A stretch of DNA of 50,005 bases. It comes from a virus. A program made the translations under genes and the position numbers. This document shows, one piece after another, positions 12,917-21,344 of the stretch (positions are counted from its first letter, which is position 1; each line of letters starts with the position of its first letter). Location of the stretch: IMG/VR virus record IMGVR_UViG_3300028610_000159, positions 1 to 50,005 of that record; one strand, given 5' to 3'. The notes beneath the pieces were generated by a model, which saw only the letters and a program-made list of their open reading frames with translations, did no database searches and had not been told where the DNA came from.

Positions 12917-13502
12917 CCCATTGCTCAGCCATAGCGTCAGCGAAACCTTGACAAATTATCGATCTCTTTTTACCCCTGTCTTTTGATGGTGACATTCTGT
13001 GTATTCTCGCTTCCCGTCCCTCTACGATGTTTGTTGGTTCAAGTAGCGGCAAGCCCTTGATCCTTAAACAGGTTGCTTTTGTCTCCCCGTGCCCGAATTG
13101 CCAAGGCTGGATAATTTGATCGGGCTTGTACTCTATAATTTCTTGGGCATATCTGTGCATTATTGGACTCTCTGCAACCACTTTATCGCAAGGCGCGTCG
13201 AATAAATCTTTAAAAAATATAGACCCTGCATACATTTTGCCCCATCTGTCATAGTTTTTGTGCCCGTCCGGGAGATAGAGCCATCTTACGCCTGAGTTAC
13301 ACGTATATGTGCAAGGGGGGAACATCAATATCATATCCCACCTCTGACTATATGCCAGTTTAACAGCGTCCCCGATAATGTGCGGTCCCGGCGATTCAGT
13401 CGGCAACAAGTCACAACTAATCGCATCATGGCCTTTAGCAATAAACGCATCACGGACACGGCCTGAGAATTCACAAGGCACGAAGACTTTCATCTTACGC
13501 AT
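12912..13502 (-). CDS. Methyltransferase-like phage protein
   Basis: 196 residues from ATG 13502; an ATG at 13493 would match the family start (MKVFVPCEFSGRVRDAFIA). AFIAKGHDAISCDLLPTESP has the look of a Rossmann AdoMet-binding start, and MILMFPPCTYTCNSGVRW has the PPC-type motif IV position. GHGETKATCLRIKGLPLL and RIHRMSPSKDRG complete a widespread phage family annotated as cytosine-methylase-like. Whether it methylates DNA is unknown. First large gene of the leftward operon, coupled to the gene upstream. Confidence 0.65.
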   Translation of the reverse strand: MRKMKVFVPCEFSGRVRDAFIAKGHDAISCDLLPTESPGPHIIGDAVKLAYSQRWDMILMFPPCTYTCNSGVRWLYLPDGHKNYDRWGKMYAGSIFFKDLFDAPCDKVVAESPIMHRYAQEIIEYKPDQIIQPWQFGHGETKATCLRIKGLPLLEPTNIVEGREARIHRMSPSKDRGKKRSIICQGFADAMAEQWG

Positions 13503-13677
13503 ACTTTAACTCCCTGAGATTAGCATAATAGGCCTTAGCTTCGCACACAGCAGCATCGGCGACATTCTCAAGGGCTTTACCGTCAATCTCAAACAAGGCC
13601 GACACCATTTGACTGATGGTTGTGGAGTCAACACCGGAAAGATACATTTCTTTATAGTATGCAATTGCTGTTTCCAT
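13495..13677 (-). CDS. Small helical protein, 60 residues
   Basis: First gene after the leftward promoter; ATTGGAGATGTGAATC precedes ATG at 13677. Helical and mildly acidic (METAIAYYKEMYLSGVDSTT). Overlaps the methyltransferase-like start. Not recognised; its first position suggests an immediate-early product. Confidence 0.6.
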   Translation of the reverse strand: METAIAYYKEMYLSGVDSTTISQMVSALFEIDGKALENVADAAVCEAKAYYANLRELKYA

Positions 13678-13719
13678 GATTCACATCTCCAATAAAATAA
13701 CGATTAACATTACAAATAG

Positions 13720-13747
13720 AATATAACACAGATTCCTAATTTGTCAA
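13720..13747 (-). promoter_or_regulatory. Leftward sigma70 promoter
   Basis: Read on the minus strand: TTGACA (13747-13742), 16 bases, TATATT (13725-13720). It drives the leftward cluster and stands back-to-back with the late promoter 40 bp away. Confidence 0.75.
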
Positions 13748-13787
13748 TAGAAAAAATAGAATAATATTAAAATAAAAGAAAAAGAAC

Positions 13788-13816
13788 TTGACAGCGCATA
13801 CTCAACCTGCTATAAT
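13788..13816 (+). promoter_or_regulatory. Perfect consensus late-operon promoter
   Basis: TTGACA (13788-13793), exactly 17 bases, TATAAT (13811-13816). No gene-internal promoter of this strength is seen in the following 30 kb, so host sigma70 RNA polymerase could read the whole virion region from here unless a regulator blocks it. Confidence 0.9.
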
Positions 13817-13869
13817 ACCCATTAAATAAAGAAACGAACTGGAAACTATTTTCAATCGTATGCGCTTAA

Positions 13870-14022
13870 ATGGACACACTCGGAGAAATAATTGAAGACA
13901 AAGCCAAGGATGAAATGGACGAGCATATCAAAGAACTGAACAGACTGGCTTTACTAATCGAACCGAATCCACGTATATTTGAACTATTACAGGAACTAAC
14001 GGGGATAATAGATAATGGCTGA
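13870..14022 (+). CDS. Small acidic protein before terminase, 50 residues
   Basis: ATG 13870 is the first start after the late promoter; a stop lies directly upstream in frame and no clear ribosome site is seen. Helical acidic sequence (MDTLGEIIEDKAKDEMDEHI). It overlaps the small terminase start by eight bases, so it may prime its translation. Not recognised. Confidence 0.5.
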   Translation: MDTLGEIIEDKAKDEMDEHIKELNRLALLIEPNPRIFELLQELTGIIDNG

Positions 14023-14407
14023 AGTGAAGAAAAGAAATAGGAAACAGCCACCAAAACGCAAGGTAGGTAGGCCCCGAAGACACTTTACCCCGGAACAGAT
14101 AGAACAGATGGAAAACTATGCCTTTAACGGCTGCCAGAACAACACGATAGCTTGTTTAATGGGTATACCACAGCAGACATTAGAAGACAATTTTCGGGAA
14201 CAATTAACTAAAAAGAGGGCAGAACGCAAGTTACGACTCAGAACACAGCAAAACGCCGCAGCAGCAAAAGGTAATCCGGCCCTATTAATATTCTTGGGCA
14301 AGAACTATTTAGAGCAATCGGACAAGATCGAAGAAAAGATTCATATAACCGGACTAACAGAGCTATTATCGGAAGTGGATGGGAAAACAAAGGGCCTGCC
14401 AAAATGA
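14015..14407 (+). CDS. Terminase small subunit-like protein
   Basis: 130 residues. A basic N-terminus with an AT-hook-like KVGRPRR, then an HTH region (FTPEQIEQMENYAFNGCQNN, IACLMGIPQQTLEDNF) and GNPALLIFLGKNYLEQSDK, a phrase common in phage small terminases. It recognises the packaging site and feeds DNA to the large subunit that follows with a 4-base overlap. Confidence 0.8.
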   Translation: MAEVKKRNRKQPPKRKVGRPRRHFTPEQIEQMENYAFNGCQNNTIACLMGIPQQTLEDNFREQLTKKRAERKLRLRTQQNAAAAKGNPALLIFLGKNYLEQSDKIEEKIHITGLTELLSEVDGKTKGLPK

Positions 14408-15954
14408 CAGAAGAAGAGCTAAAAGAGAATATGTCTGATAGGTTATGGCGATTGAATAACTTGTATTGGATTACTGACGAACAAGGCAGAAGAGTTAAGT
14501 TCTCATGTCGCCCGGTACAGCTCTTATTCTTCAGGGCTTTGCACTGGCTCAATATCATACTCAAATCCCGACAGCACGGTATAACAACGTTCTGTTGCTT
14601 GATGATGCTGGATATGTGTTTATTTAATTCCAACACCAAAGCAGGGATCATAGCTCATAATATGCAGGCAGCGGGTGAGATATTCAGGGACAAGATTAAA
14701 TACCCTTATTCCCAGCTTCCCACAGCATTAAAACAAGCAATACCAACTATCAAGAACGATGCAGGGCAGTTAATCCTTGAGAATAATTCAAGCTTAATGG
14801 TTGCAACCTCTTTACGCTCAGGTACTTATCAGTGGGTGCACGTATCGGAATACGGCAAGATATGTGCCAAGACTCCTGAAAGAGCTATTGAGATACGTTC
14901 AGGGACGTTAGAGACTGTACATGAGGAAGGGTTTGTTACGATAGAATCCACCGCCGAGGGCAGCGCTGGGGACTTTTACGATAGATGTAAGGACGCCGAG
15001 GATATCAAATTAAAAGGAAAAGAGCTGGGCCCGATGGATTACAGGTTCCATTTCTTTAGCTGGTATCAAGATCCAAAGAATACTACCGATCCGCAGTATG
15101 TCACTGTTCCCGATGATGTGAGCGTTTACCTGGGCAAGCTCGAATCAGGGTTAGGGATAAGTTTAACTGATGGACAGCGGGCCTGGTATGCTCAAAAGAA
15201 GCACACACTTAAGCTCCTTATGTACCGGGAACATCCGTCGACTCCTGACGAGGCGTTTAAGGCCAGTATCGAAGGGGCTTACTGGGGGACTGAAATGGCA
15301 ATTGCCCGCGAATCAGGGCGGATATGCACTGTTGCATACGATAGATTCGCGAAAGTTAATACGTTCTGGGACTTGGGGCATAAGCATACAGCAGTTTGGT
15401 TTGTTCAGTTTATTGGACAGGAGATAAGACTGATCGACTATTACATCGATAACGAGGGAATAGGTATGCCCGGTTATGCTTTAATGTTGCAAGAGAAGAA
15501 GTATATCTATGGGACACATTACGGCCCGTGGGATGTGGCTTCGGATGGGCCAAATGGACGGAGTATGCAAACCGGGCGGGATCTCATAGATGTTGCCAGG
15601 GATGCAGGTATTGATTTTGCGATTGTCGACAGATGCAGTGTGAGTGCAGGCATAAAAGAGGCTCAGGACATTATAATCCGGTGTTGGTTCGATATTGACA
15701 AATGCAGTGCAGGGATTAAGTGCTTGGAAATGTATAGAGCGGTATGGGACGAGTCAGTAGGGATATATCAGAAGAACCCTTTGCATAACTGGGCGAGTCA
15801 TGGAGGAAGTGCCTTTTGGTATATGGCCGTTGTTTATCGCGGTTCCAGTATCCAGGGCGAGCGTGTTGGTGAGATAAAACAGAAAATACCAGCAAGACAA
15901 AACCATACACCGTACCCGAAAAGATCAAGAAGCGGATTAAAGAGATTAGCGTAA
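14404..15954 (+). CDS. terL: Terminase large subunit
   Basis: 516 residues. ATPase: Walker A-like LKSRQHGITT (53-62), Walker B region WVHVSEYG (144-151), coupling motif ESTAEG (181-186). RNase H-like nuclease: FWDLGHKHT (Asp 323) and GPWDVASDG (Asp 377). The last catalytic Asp of the family, usually in a SHxxDAxR-type motif, appears as SHGGSAFWYMA, with Ser in the expected place. It cuts and pumps DNA into the prohead. The motif assignments are by eye. Confidence 0.9.
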   Translation: MTEEELKENMSDRLWRLNNLYWITDEQGRRVKFSCRPVQLLFFRALHWLNIILKSRQHGITTFCCLMMLDMCLFNSNTKAGIIAHNMQAAGEIFRDKIKYPYSQLPTALKQAIPTIKNDAGQLILENNSSLMVATSLRSGTYQWVHVSEYGKICAKTPERAIEIRSGTLETVHEEGFVTIESTAEGSAGDFYDRCKDAEDIKLKGKELGPMDYRFHFFSWYQDPKNTTDPQYVTVPDDVSVYLGKLESGLGISLTDGQRAWYAQKKHTLKLLMYREHPSTPDEAFKASIEGAYWGTEMAIARESGRICTVAYDRFAKVNTFWDLGHKHTAVWFVQFIGQEIRLIDYYIDNEGIGMPGYALMLQEKKYIYGTHYGPWDVASDGPNGRSMQTGRDLIDVARDAGIDFAIVDRCSVSAGIKEAQDIIIRCWFDIDKCSAGIKCLEMYRAVWDESVGIYQKNPLHNWASHGGSAFWYMAVVYRGSSIQGERVGEIKQKIPARQNHTPYPKRSRSGLKRLA

Positions 15955-16382
15955 TGGAACTAAGGCCAACTACAACCGAAGATTTAGCATGGATCAGGGC
16001 AAATCCTCTTGACTCCAATATCAAGGAATACCCTGCATTTCCCTTAGATGGTGTTACCGGTATTCATGCTGGTAAGATATGGGGTGTTGGTGGTGTAGTG
16101 GTTCATCGTGAGGGTATGGGCGAGTTCTGGCTAATACTGGCAGTTGACTTCAAACAGGCCATTGCAAGCAGGACAGTACTCAAACAGTTAATGCTCTACA
16201 TTGAAGACACGATAAATGATAAGGGATTGTACCGGGCTCAAGCTATAATCAGGGCAGACTACCCCGCAGCTATGAAGATGATAGAATTCCTCGGCTTTGA
16301 GCGTGAGAGCAATAGGATGAGAAATTATTTACCCGGCCCGACAGATGCTTATATGTATTCAAGAATAAAGGATATGAAATGA
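15954..16382 (+). CDS. GNAT-like acetyltransferase
   Basis: 142 residues, start overlapping the terminase stop. ELRPTTTEDLAWIRAN, then a beta strand pair (GEFWLILAVDFKQA), helix (VLKQLMLYIEDTINDK) and AAMKMIEFLGFERESNRMRN near the end match the GNAT fold, with the FLGF motif at the acetyl-CoA end. Genes of this kind sit between terminase and portal in many short-tailed phages; substrate unknown. Confidence 0.7.
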   Translation: MELRPTTTEDLAWIRANPLDSNIKEYPAFPLDGVTGIHAGKIWGVGGVVVHREGMGEFWLILAVDFKQAIASRTVLKQLMLYIEDTINDKGLYRAQAIIRADYPAAMKMIEFLGFERESNRMRNYLPGPTDAYMYSRIKDMK

Positions 16383-16750
16383 AGAAAGTATTAGTTTTAG
16401 CGGTATTGTGTTTCCTGCTTGCGGGCTGTGATTCTAAAGTGGATGATTTACAGAATGAAACTATCGCCTACAATCGCACGGGTTTAATTGAACTGGAGAG
16501 GCAAGTCATCACCTTGCTCTCAGAGAATGCCAGCCTGAGAGAAGAATTAAAGAGGCTAGACATTAAGTTTTCGTGGAAAGTGGAACTGTTAAGCTATGAA
16601 CGTGACGAACGGCAAAGTGCTGAGCAGGAGGTCGATGCTATTAGCTTATGTACAGCGTCCCAGAGAGATGACCCGTATCGTCCGGGCGAGAGTAGCCTTA
16701 CGCAGGATCAACTTAAACCAAAAGGGAGGCCTAATGGACACGAGCGATGA
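16379..16750 (+). CDS. Predicted lipoprotein
   Basis: 123 residues with a clear lipoprotein signal: MKKVLVLAVLCFLLAGC, lipobox LLAGC, Cys 17. A helical, coiled-coil-like stretch follows (LIELERQVITLLSENASLRE). The last 40 residues are basic and Pro/Ser-rich. It could be the outer-membrane spanin or a superinfection-exclusion lipoprotein; its place inside the head module is unusual for either. Confidence 0.6.
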   Translation: MKKVLVLAVLCFLLAGCDSKVDDLQNETIAYNRTGLIELERQVITLLSENASLREELKRLDIKFSWKVELLSYERDERQSAEQEVDAISLCTASQRDDPYRPGESSLTQDQLKPKGRPNGHER

Positions 16751-17045
16751 GGGCATAGTTTCAAGCTTGACAGGTTTTGCCAGTGACTTACCAGGTGCAA
16801 GGAACTTAGCGAAAGTCGATCCCGTTCTGCGGAAGCAGTTCAAAAAGCGGGATGACGAATTAGAGGAAGAAGAGGAGCTAAGGCGCCAAGAGGCTGCCGC
16901 TGTTGAACAAGAGCAGCGAACCGTAACCGCCGAGGCCTTACCTCAACAGACAGAACTGGAACGCAGGAACAGACGAAGACGTGCTTCTGTATTGACACGT
17001 GATTTCGCTCCAGCAACATTGGGCAGGACGGGATTGTTAGGATAG
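16734..17045 (+). CDS. Charged protein before portal, 103 residues
   Basis: ATG 16734 after AAAGGGAGGCCTA; the open frame extends upstream to 16596 without a site. A Glu/Arg-rich middle (RKQFKKRDDELEEEEELRRQ) suggests a coiled coil. Ends LGRTGLLG. Possibly an ejected or head-assembly protein; comparable small proteins precede portal genes in related phages. Stop TAG. Confidence 0.6.
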   Translation: MDTSDEGIVSSLTGFASDLPGARNLAKVDPVLRKQFKKRDDELEEEEELRRQEAAAVEQEQRTVTAEALPQQTELERRNRRRRASVLTRDFAPATLGRTGLLG

Positions 17046-17048
17046 ATA

Positions 17049-18791
17049 ATGGCGATATGGGACAACAAAAAGTTATTTGATAGATTGATGGACTTATTCC
17101 ACCAGCGGGAAAAGGGTTTTAATAAGTTCAATAAAGCCCGCGATAGCATAGTAGATTACTTCCGCCCTGATCTTGGCGACGAAGTAGACGCTAATGGTGA
17201 CGGTGCTTTCTTTGGTGAGAATATCTATGAGGGTACTGCGCCATGGGCTGCTGATGTTATGGCTAGAGGTTTCCAGGGTAATCTAGTCAGTCCGTCAACC
17301 GACTGGATACAATATGCAATGTTGCAAACCGAACTCAAGGACAACGATCAACTTGATATCTGGCTACAGGACGTTAAAGAACATATGTCGGACGTTTACC
17401 AGAGGAGTAATTTCTACAGTGTGTTACCACCATTCACGCTTGACGGAATAACAATTGGTTCGCCGGTGATGTTCATTGACGAGGAGGTATCTTCTGGCGT
17501 AACCAAGTTCATGCCTCAGCATTACAAGACTGTCTTCCTCTTTTACGATAAATTCAATCAACCTGACGGCGTGATAGTTAAAGATGAGACATGGACTGTC
17601 AAGCAGATATCCGATATGTTCGCACGAACTGAAGAAGAGCAGAAACTAAAACTCACAATATCAACGAATAACGCGATAAGAGAGAAGAAGTTTTATCTTG
17701 AAAGAACCGTTTACCGCGCAGCTTTCAGGGGTAATAATCAGGTGTGGGATGTGCCTGGTTTCCAAAAGCCTGACGCTGAATGGATAAGTGTTTATTTCGA
17801 GGAGAAGCCGGAAGAGGAGCGTAAGAACGATCCATTGAGAACCGAGCAGTATTTCTCAAGGCCGTTTGTTACATGGGACTTTAATAAGAAGCCGTGGGAA
17901 TCAGCGTCGAGGACTCCTGCTTTTAGTGCTATTTACGATGTACTCAGCCAGCAACAGGTAGCAAAGAACCAGCTTGAAAACATCGAACTCAAGAACCGTC
18001 CACCGCGAGCAGTGTTAGAGGATCATAGAAACGTAATAGATTTCGGCCCCGAAGGATTGACTTATGTTGATAGAAAAGATTGGGAGTTCCTCCCTAAGAT
18101 GATCGATGCGGTTGGAGATATAAGGTTAAGTAAAGAGCAGCTTGAAACTGGTGAAAAGGCTATTAAGCGGTGGTTCTTTACGGACCAATTCCTGAAGTTC
18201 ACGGATCTCACAAACACACTAAGACAACAACCTTCAGTCGATCAGAATCATCGAATCGCTGCCGAGCTTGCCGTTCAGTTGAATCCGGCAATCGGAAGTT
18301 ATACCGGGGAGTTTCTAAGATCAGTTGACAACAGAGTAGTCGACATCGAAGCAAGGGCAGGACGAGGCCCGTTTGCTCCTGATATTATGGCGAATATCAC
18401 AGATATAGTTCTGAGTAATTCCAAAGAGGAAGTAGCTTCTATTGGGGTTGTACCAGTATTTATAGGGCCGCTAGCCAGAGAACAAAGGACTCAGCAGGAA
18501 CTTGATCCGATACTGACAGCTATGAGTGTGTTGCAACCTGTCTTTGAGCTATACCCTGATCTCAAAAACGCGATAAGGGAATACGGAACGCTTGAGGATA
18601 TTATCAAGGCCGTCAACTTCCCGTTAAAGAATTTGGTACCAGAAGAAGAATACAATACCATAATCAAGGGGTTAAATGAGCTAAGGGCACAACAACAGCA
18701 ACAGCAACTTGCCCTTGAAATGGCAAAGGCCTCTCCGAGCGTATCGGGTCCGGTAGACGAAACAAGTGTTTTAGCTAATGTAGGAGGTTAG
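17049..18791 (+). CDS. Portal (head-tail connector) protein
   Basis: 580 residues. The pattern fits the podovirus head-to-tail connecting protein: KLFDRLMDLFHQREKGFNKF at the start, DVMARGFQGNLVSPSTDWIQ, RTPAFSAIYDVLSQQQVAKN, and IGPLAREQRTQQELDPILTA near the C-terminus. It ends with a Gln-rich stretch (RAQQQQQQLALEMAKAS), common in portal barrels. The 12-mer portal is the entry for DNA packaging and the base for the tail. Confidence 0.9.
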   Translation: MAIWDNKKLFDRLMDLFHQREKGFNKFNKARDSIVDYFRPDLGDEVDANGDGAFFGENIYEGTAPWAADVMARGFQGNLVSPSTDWIQYAMLQTELKDNDQLDIWLQDVKEHMSDVYQRSNFYSVLPPFTLDGITIGSPVMFIDEEVSSGVTKFMPQHYKTVFLFYDKFNQPDGVIVKDETWTVKQISDMFARTEEEQKLKLTISTNNAIREKKFYLERTVYRAAFRGNNQVWDVPGFQKPDAEWISVYFEEKPEEERKNDPLRTEQYFSRPFVTWDFNKKPWESASRTPAFSAIYDVLSQQQVAKNQLENIELKNRPPRAVLEDHRNVIDFGPEGLTYVDRKDWEFLPKMIDAVGDIRLSKEQLETGEKAIKRWFFTDQFLKFTDLTNTLRQQPSVDQNHRIAAELAVQLNPAIGSYTGEFLRSVDNRVVDIEARAGRGPFAPDIMANITDIVLSNSKEEVASIGVVPVFIGPLAREQRTQQELDPILTAMSVLQPVFELYPDLKNAIREYGTLEDIIKAVNFPLKNLVPEEEYNTIIKGLNELRAQQQQQQLALEMAKASPSVSGPVDETSVLANVGG

Positions 18792-18793
18792 CA

Positions 18794-18889
18794 ATGCCAC
18801 ATAAAGGAACAAAGCCGTACAAAGGTTCCAGTAACAAGGGAAACAAAGGAAGCACGGGCCACAAGCGGAAGAAGACGAGGCGTAAGTAA
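18794..18889 (+). CDS. Tiny Lys/Gly-rich protein, 31 residues
   Basis: Extremely basic: MPHKGTKPYKGSSNKGNKGS followed by TGHKRKKTRRK. The ATG follows AGGAGGTTAGCA and the stop overlaps the next ATG. Probably nucleic-acid binding; a similar poly-basic mini-protein ends the late operon at 44025. Confidence 0.55.
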   Translation: MPHKGTKPYKGSSNKGNKGSTGHKRKKTRRK

Positions 18890-19113
18890 TGGCGAAAAAG
18901 CAATTAACACAAGCAGGAATAAACCGATGTATCTGGGCTATGCTGAAACAGTTGGGCGGTAAGTTCGTTATCTCTGAGCGAGAAGTTGAACGAACCAACA
19001 CAGAAGATGCGATAAGGATAGATCACGATCCGTCTATACAGACGTTCACCCTGTCGATCCATAAGATCAAGAACAAAAAAGACTCTCTTATAATCCAGTC
19101 GAGGATGAACTAA
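18889..19113 (+). CDS. Unknown protein, 74 residues
   Basis: TAATG overlap on both sides, so part of a tightly packed head module. Helical start (AGINRCIWAMLKQLGGKFVI) then a beta stretch (IQTFTLSIHKIKNKKDSLII). Not recognised. Confidence 0.65.
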   Translation: MAKKQLTQAGINRCIWAMLKQLGGKFVISEREVERTNTEDAIRIDHDPSIQTFTLSIHKIKNKKDSLIIQSRMN

Positions 19114-19376
19114 TGCCAGATGACAGGCCATTAGCAGATGCGTACAGGCGGGCAGGTAACGATTTCCTTGCCCAGAGGCTTGAGGGTTTGTTTCGGGTAT
19201 TAAAAACCCCGGAGGATGTTGCATTGCATAACTCGATCCAGGAAGAGGTTATGAAACTGGTTGCAGGTGAGCCATTGAAGTTTTACAGGTTAATCGCTTA
19301 TGAGCTTTTAGAGAAGAAAATGGTTAGACGGACTTTCAGGAAGATAGTCGCTGAAGCTATATTTGGAGCAAGATAA
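19113..19376 (+). CDS. Unknown helical protein, 87 residues
   Basis: Overlaps its neighbours by one base each. Almost wholly helical (DRPLADAYRRAGNDFLAQRL, YRLIAYELLEKKMVRRTFRK). Lies between portal and scaffold genes. Not recognised. Confidence 0.65.
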   Translation: MPDDRPLADAYRRAGNDFLAQRLEGLFRVLKTPEDVALHNSIQEEVMKLVAGEPLKFYRLIAYELLEKKMVRRTFRKIVAEAIFGAR

Positions 19377-19642
19377 TGGGAAATGCCGCAGTAAAAAATG
19401 AAACTGTTAGTATTACGGTTATGGAATGTATTTCGAGAGTGAAGAAATCAGATATACGAAAGGCGTTCAACAGCTATGACTTTAGAATGCGAGCAGATGG
19501 AAAGAATCTCTTAGAGATTATATGTGCTATACAAAGTATGGGTCAGGAAAATGGCAAAATCACCATCACAGACAAAGGACTTGTCTATGTGGAAGGTGGG
19601 GAAGATGAGTTTCACACTTGGATAGAAGTGGAAGTGTTGTAA
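19376..19642 (+). CDS. Unknown protein, 88 residues
   Basis: Overlaps both neighbours. Mixed fold; MECISRVKKSDIRKAFNSYD in the middle and an acidic C-terminal strand pair (VYVEGGEDEFHTWIEVEVL). Not recognised. Confidence 0.65.
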   Translation: MGNAAVKNETVSITVMECISRVKKSDIRKAFNSYDFRMRADGKNLLEIICAIQSMGQENGKITITDKGLVYVEGGEDEFHTWIEVEVL

Positions 19643-19806
19643 TGAGAACTGGTTTACCAAACGTATTCAGGGGACAAGAAGCTGAGAAATTGGCTAATGC
19701 ACTGGGAGAGAAAAACGAGAGTCAGTTAATTGTTAGAGATATGTTGATTATAAGACACCTGATGCTTCGCAATGAACAAAGATGTAGAAAAGCAGGTGTG
19801 TCCTAA
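19642..19806 (+). CDS. Small helical protein, 54 residues
   Basis: Start at ATG 19642, overlapping the previous stop; the open frame upstream belongs to the preceding gene's DNA. Helical, charged (EAEKLANALGEKNESQLIVR). Not recognised. Confidence 0.55.
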   Translation: MRTGLPNVFRGQEAEKLANALGEKNESQLIVRDMLIIRHLMLRNEQRCRKAGVS

Positions 19807-20003
19807 TGGCTGACAACGGGCTGAGTAAAAAAGTATGTATAGCCGCTCTTTGCATTGATAAGATAGCTTTTCTTGGAGTGGATGCGGAAAATAAAATACC
19901 GTACATTGTTTGTATTTTAATAGTATGTGTTATCTATAAAACAGCAAGAACAATAAGCGATTTAAGAAAAGGAGCCAATAATGGCAAGAATGAAGAAAGC
20001 TGA
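19806..20003 (+). CDS. Small membrane protein, holin candidate
   Basis: 65 residues with one strong membrane segment (IPYIVCILIVCVIYKTA, about 31-47) and a weaker hydrophobic stretch near the start. A basic tail follows. Size and layout would suit a holin or a small membrane accessory; no other holin stands out. It lies inside the head module, not beside the endolysin. Confidence 0.5.
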   Translation: MADNGLSKKVCIAALCIDKIAFLGVDAENKIPYIVCILIVCVIYKTARTISDLRKGANNGKNEES

Positions 20004-20331
20004 TGTAATTTTAGCGTTGACAGAGCAGTGCGTCGATATCCCAGAAGGCATGGGGTACAATGATTTGTGCAAGTTGCTGAAAGCCCACATGGACGGAGAT
20101 ACTCCGACTGATGCAGCCCCAACCAGAACGATCAAGCTCACGAACAAAATCCCTAAACGGAATATGTTCCTGGCTGACGCAGTTCGTAACGAGAGAGATA
20201 CGGAAGTTTTGAATCAAGAGTTGCGCAAGCGTGAGCATAAGGGTAAAGTTCTCAGGACTACGACTGTCAAAGAGTATGAAGTGATCGACGGGCACTGGGT
20301 AACTAATTTTGTTATTGAATTGAAGGAATAG
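19981..20331 (+). CDS. Unknown protein, 116 residues
   Basis: Start AAAGGAGCCAATA-ATG within the end of the membrane-protein gene. An HTH-like or SAP-like N-terminus (KKADVILALTEQCVDIPEGM, then NDLCKLLKAHMDG) suggests DNA or protein binding. Then TIKLTNKIPKRNMFLADAVR and a basic beta end. Immediately before the scaffold. Not recognised. Stop TAG. Confidence 0.6.
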   Translation: MARMKKADVILALTEQCVDIPEGMGYNDLCKLLKAHMDGDTPTDAAPTRTIKLTNKIPKRNMFLADAVRNERDTEVLNQELRKREHKGKVLRTTTVKEYEVIDGHWVTNFVIELKE

Positions 20332-20335
20332 TTTT

Positions 20336-21172
20336 ATGGCATGGAGTGAAGATTTTCAGAATGAAGCGATCACGGACGATAACCGTGAAGCGTTCACTAC
20401 GTTTGCAAATAAATACGATAGCCCGGAAGCTGCTATTGTTGGAGGATTCAATGCGCAAAAGGCCATCGGCGCACCTTTCAAGCTCCCTGAGTCGCTGGAG
20501 AAGTTATCAGACGATGCGATGAGGGCTGACTTTACATCGAAGTCAAACCAGTTATTTGGCAGAGAGTTTGCAGGTGACGTAAAGGATTTGGATAGCCTCG
20601 ATTTGAAGATGGGCGCTGCTGAGGGATCGCAGACAGACGAAACACTCGCCAACGCATTCAAACAGTTTGTTGTAGACAAAAAGATTGCTAAGGCAGACGC
20701 ACAGGAGATGCTTGGTTTCCACAACAAGTTTATGGGCGAAGCGAATGCTGCCGCTGCCGAGAAACAGGAAACCGATAGAGAAGCCACGGCTAAAAAAGTC
20801 AACGATGAGCTGGTTGTGCATTTTGGCAGTATTGAAGAAGTTACCAAACAATCAGATCTGTTCAAAAGGGCGATACGAAATCACGTTGGCTTGACTAACG
20901 ACGAAGCTGAGGAATTCGCCGATGCGATGATAGATGCCGGGATAACACGGAATGCTGTCATGGCAAGGGTGATGCTGAAACAGTTCGCTCCGCTAGCTGC
21001 TGAGGGTTCTACTGACGGCGGTGACGGAACAAAAGGTGACGGAACAAAAGGGCCATCTCCTTACGAATTCAAGAAACAGCTACACCCCAAATCCGACGAT
21101 CTCTGGGGTAAGCCCACCGATACATGGGAAAACGAAGGCATTGAAATGAGAAAACGAGCAGGCATTAAATAA
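20336..21172 (+). CDS. Scaffolding protein
   Basis: 278 residues, acidic and helical, directly before the major capsid gene. EDFQNEAITDDNREAFTTFA, KFANKYDSPEAAIVGGFNAQ-like early region, AAEKQETDREATAKKVNDEL and a Gly/Asp/Lys repeat (GDGTKGDGTKG) fit phage scaffold proteins. The basic C-terminal helix (ENEGIEMRKRAGIK) would dock onto the capsid protein. Call rests on composition and position. Confidence 0.75.
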   Translation: MAWSEDFQNEAITDDNREAFTTFANKYDSPEAAIVGGFNAQKAIGAPFKLPESLEKLSDDAMRADFTSKSNQLFGREFAGDVKDLDSLDLKMGAAEGSQTDETLANAFKQFVVDKKIAKADAQEMLGFHNKFMGEANAAAAEKQETDREATAKKVNDELVVHFGSIEEVTKQSDLFKRAIRNHVGLTNDEAEEFADAMIDAGITRNAVMARVMLKQFAPLAAEGSTDGGDGTKGDGTKGPSPYEFKKQLHPKSDDLWGKPTDTWENEGIEMRKRAGIK

Positions 21173-21344
21173 CGCCCTGAAAGGGATACCGTAGATATGA
21201 AAAAAGATTAGACACTCTAACTATGGTTGGACCTAATTGACCGCCTTGAAAGCAAGGTGACGAGCACAGTCTGTTGTGTAAGGCAGAGCCTCGAAAGAGA
21301 TACCTCTCCGAAATTAAAAATTAACTTAATTACGGAGTATTGAA
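21173..21344 (+). promoter_or_regulatory. Structured leader of the capsid gene; ribosome site in a hairpin
   Basis: This 172-base gap holds three small hairpins with related loops: 21175-21185 (CCC-TGAAA-GGG), 21244-21257 (CCTTG-AAAG-CAAGG) and 21290-21299 (CTC-GAAA-GAG). A longer stem follows: CTCCG 21306-21310 and AATTAA 21312-21317 with TTAATT 21326-21331 and CGGAG 21333-21337. It contains the capsid gene's GGAG site, so translation may be gated or the mRNA stabilised. No open frame of note is present. Confidence 0.55.
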
